A DNA stretch of 6,572 nucleotides from Candidatus Methanomethylophilaceae archaeon (GTDB lineage: Archaea > Thermoplasmatota > Thermoplasmata > Methanomassiliicoccales > Methanomethylophilaceae): positions 1 through 6,572 of the forward strand of contig JAFZXW010000189.1 in NCBI GenBank assembly GCA_017616575.1, in the 5' to 3' direction. The translations under genes were made by a program, and so were the position numbers. The notes below the pieces were generated by a model, which made no database searches, was not told the DNA's origin, and saw only the letters and a program-made list of their open reading frames with translations. Below, piece by piece: positions 5,475-6,572 of this stretch (positions are counted from its first letter, which is position 1; each line of letters starts with the position of its first letter).

Positions 5475-6572
5475 CTCAAATCCTCCAGCTGGAGCCTCAT
5501 GGCGACGCCGAGAGACAGTAGCTCGTCCATAAGGAGTTTGAAAGCATAGGAAGTCTGGACGAGGTAGACGTTGCTCTTCCTGCACACGGGGCAGTAGAGG
5601 GACCCGTTCTTGTCCATGATCGCGACGTGCCCGCACTTGGGGTTGCCGCAGATCCACTGCTTGGTCCCGTCGGACTCGTCCAGCAGACGGTCCTTGATGA
5701 CCATGGCCGCGCCGTGCCCGATAAGGCAGTCGCGCTCCATCTCCCCGAACCTGAGGCCTCCCTGCCTGGAACGTCCCTCGGTGGGCTGCCTGGTGAGGAT
5801 CTGGACGGGCCCCCTGGACCTGACGTGCATCTTCCCGCTGACCATGTGGTGCAGCTTCTCGTAGAAGATAACGCCGGTGTAGACGTCGGCCTCGATCATG
5901 CGCCCGGTCCTGCCGTCGTACATGATCTCCTTGCCGCTGTCCTTGAAACCGTTCCTCTTGAGGCCGTCGCGGATGGAGGTCTCGTTCTCCCCGGAGAACG
6001 CGGTCCCGTCTATTATGCGGCCTTCCATGGCGCCGACCTTCCCGGCGATCATCTCGAGCACGTGCCCGATGGTCATACGAGAGGGGATACCGTGGGGGTT
6101 GACCACGAGGTCGGGGGTTATGCCGTCCGCGGTGAACGGCATGTCGCACTGGTCCACCAGCCTTCCGACGACCCCCTTCTGCCCGAACCTGGAGCAGAAC
6201 TTGTCGCCGAGCTCTGGGATCCTCTCGTCCCTGACCTTGACGCGGACCAGCCTGGAGCCGTTCTCGGACTCGGTGATCATGACGGAGTCCACGTACCCGT
6301 TCTCCCCGGGCCTGACGGTGATGGAGGTCTCCCTCCTCTTCTGGTTGGACAGGTAGCTGTCGCTGTTCTCGTCCAGGAACCTGGGGGGCGAGGTCTTCCC
6401 TATCAGGACGTCCGATCCGGACACCCTGCTCTCAGGGGAAATCAGACCGTCCTCGCCGAGGGAGGCGTAGGCGGAGTCCATGCGGGCGCCCATTATCTCC
6501 GGCGCCGGGATCTCGAAGTGGTCCTCCTGCCCTCCGGGGTAGCGGCGCTCCTCGGTGCGGTAGGACCTCATG
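5471..6572 (-). CDS. rpoB: DNA-directed RNA polymerase subunit B, C-terminal part (5' end outside window)
   Basis: The last 366 codons of the second-largest polymerase subunit, homologous to bacterial beta and eukaryotic Rpb2. Numbering from the first codon in the window: [17 protein letters not shown] (9-25); the conserved loop [17 protein letters not shown] (120-136); [20 protein letters not shown] (144-163); the hybrid-binding segment KLHHMV and [20 protein letters not shown] (239-270); [19 protein letters not shown] (271-289); a C-terminal zinc ribbon with C308, C313, C327 and C330; and a final helix [15 protein letters not shown] (341-355). The first Met in the window is internal to the conserved sequence, so the gene continues past the edge, and whether B is whole or split into B''/B' cannot be told from here. 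The stop TGA overlaps the rpoA1 ATG. Compared with the usual GDKFASRHGQKG, this copy has Cys and Phe at the A and H positions. Confidence 0.98.
   Translation of the reverse strand, partial: MRSYRTEERRYPGGQEDHFEIPAPEIMGARMDSAYASLGEDGLISPESRVSGSDVLIGKTSPPRFLDENSDSYLSNQKRRETSITVRPGENGYVDSVMITESENGSRLVRVKVRDERIPELGDKFCSRFGQKGVVGRLVDQCDMPFTADGITPDLVVNPHGIPSRMTIGHVLEMIAGKVGAMEGRIIDGTAFSGENETSIRDGLKRNGFKDSGKEIMYDGRTGRMIEADVYTGVIFYEKLHHMVSGKMHVRSRGPVQILTRQPTEGRSRQGGLRFGEMERDCLIGHGAAMVIKDRLLDESDGTKQWICGNPKCGHVAIMDKNGSLYCPVCRKSNVYLVQTSYAFKLLMDELLSLGVAMRLQLEDLR
5475..5486 (-). promoter_or_regulatory. Shine-Dalgarno site of rpoA1
   Basis: Minus-strand GGAGGA (5486-5481) with a six-base spacer lies inside the last rpoB codons (Leu-Glu-Asp-Leu-Arg). 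It fixes the rpoA1 start at 5474 and rejects the much longer open frame that runs upstream through rpoB. Confidence 0.7.

Noticed and set aside
2511..5549. A 1012-codon open frame on the plus strand, antisense to rpoA1
   Set aside because: It is rich in Gly, Val, Leu and Asp/Glu with no recognisable domain, and is the expected mirror of a GC-ended coding strand. rpoA1 on the other strand is unambiguous.
5475..6149. N-terminal extension of rpoA1 through rpoB in another frame
   Set aside because: The upstream translation is Arg/His/Pro-rich noise, and the true start at 5474 has an SD and an ATGA overlap with the rpoB stop.
6569..6571. ATG at the right edge as the start of subunit B
   Set aside because: It lies inside sequence conserved in the middle of B proteins, and 366 residues is too short even for the split B' form.

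Overview
The window carries the 3' part of an archaeal RNA polymerase operon, read on the minus strand: rpoB (C-terminal 366 residues only) - rpoA1 - rpoA2 - a possible 50-residue Arg-rich ORF - rpl30e - nusA. At the extreme left is the last 29 codons of an unidentified plus-strand gene that converges on nusA. The split of the largest RNA polymerase subunit into A' and A'', an archaeal-type B subunit, an eL30-type protein and a short NusA made only of two KH domains all identify Archaea. The DNA is GC-rich with strongly GC-ended codons.

The most notable feature is an in-frame UAG (2230-2232) inside what otherwise reads as one continuous rpoA2 frame (1054-2529). The upstream 99 codons have a strong Shine-Dalgarno sequence (SD) and encode a helix-hairpin-helix-like domain. 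After the UAG the same frame runs straight into the A'' core. All six other recognised genes with visible stops end in TGA, and the small ORF ends in TAA, so this is the only TAG that would end a likely gene here. This fits a pyrrolysine-decoding euryarchaeon such as a member of the Methanomassiliicoccales (Thermoplasmata), but that lineage is an inference, and no pyl gene is in the window. The alternative is two proteins, with A'' starting at the ATG at 2214.

Layout, left to right: 1-90, tail of a plus-strand gene; 91-170, a small AT-richer island between convergent genes with a tandem decamer and a T5 tract; 171-608, nusA; 605-892, rpl30e; 893-1053, a gap filled by the small basic ORF and containing a hairpin and a palindrome; 1054-2529, rpoA2; 2529-5474, rpoA1; 5471-6572, rpoB. 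Junctions are very tight: rpoB/rpoA1 share ATGA, rpoA1/rpoA2 share one base (TGATG), rpoA2/small ORF share ATGA, and rpl30e/nusA share GTGA. This indicates one polycistronic, translationally coupled unit.

The products work together. B, A' and A'' form the catalytic core of RNA polymerase: A' supplies the Mg-binding aspartates and bridge helix, and A'' the trigger loop. Archaeal NusA is a KH RNA-binding protein thought to act in transcription or RNA handling, and L30e is a large-subunit ribosomal protein. Two lineage-type additions sit on either side of the A'/A'' split: a roughly 70-residue acidic tail on A' and the HhH-like head on A''.
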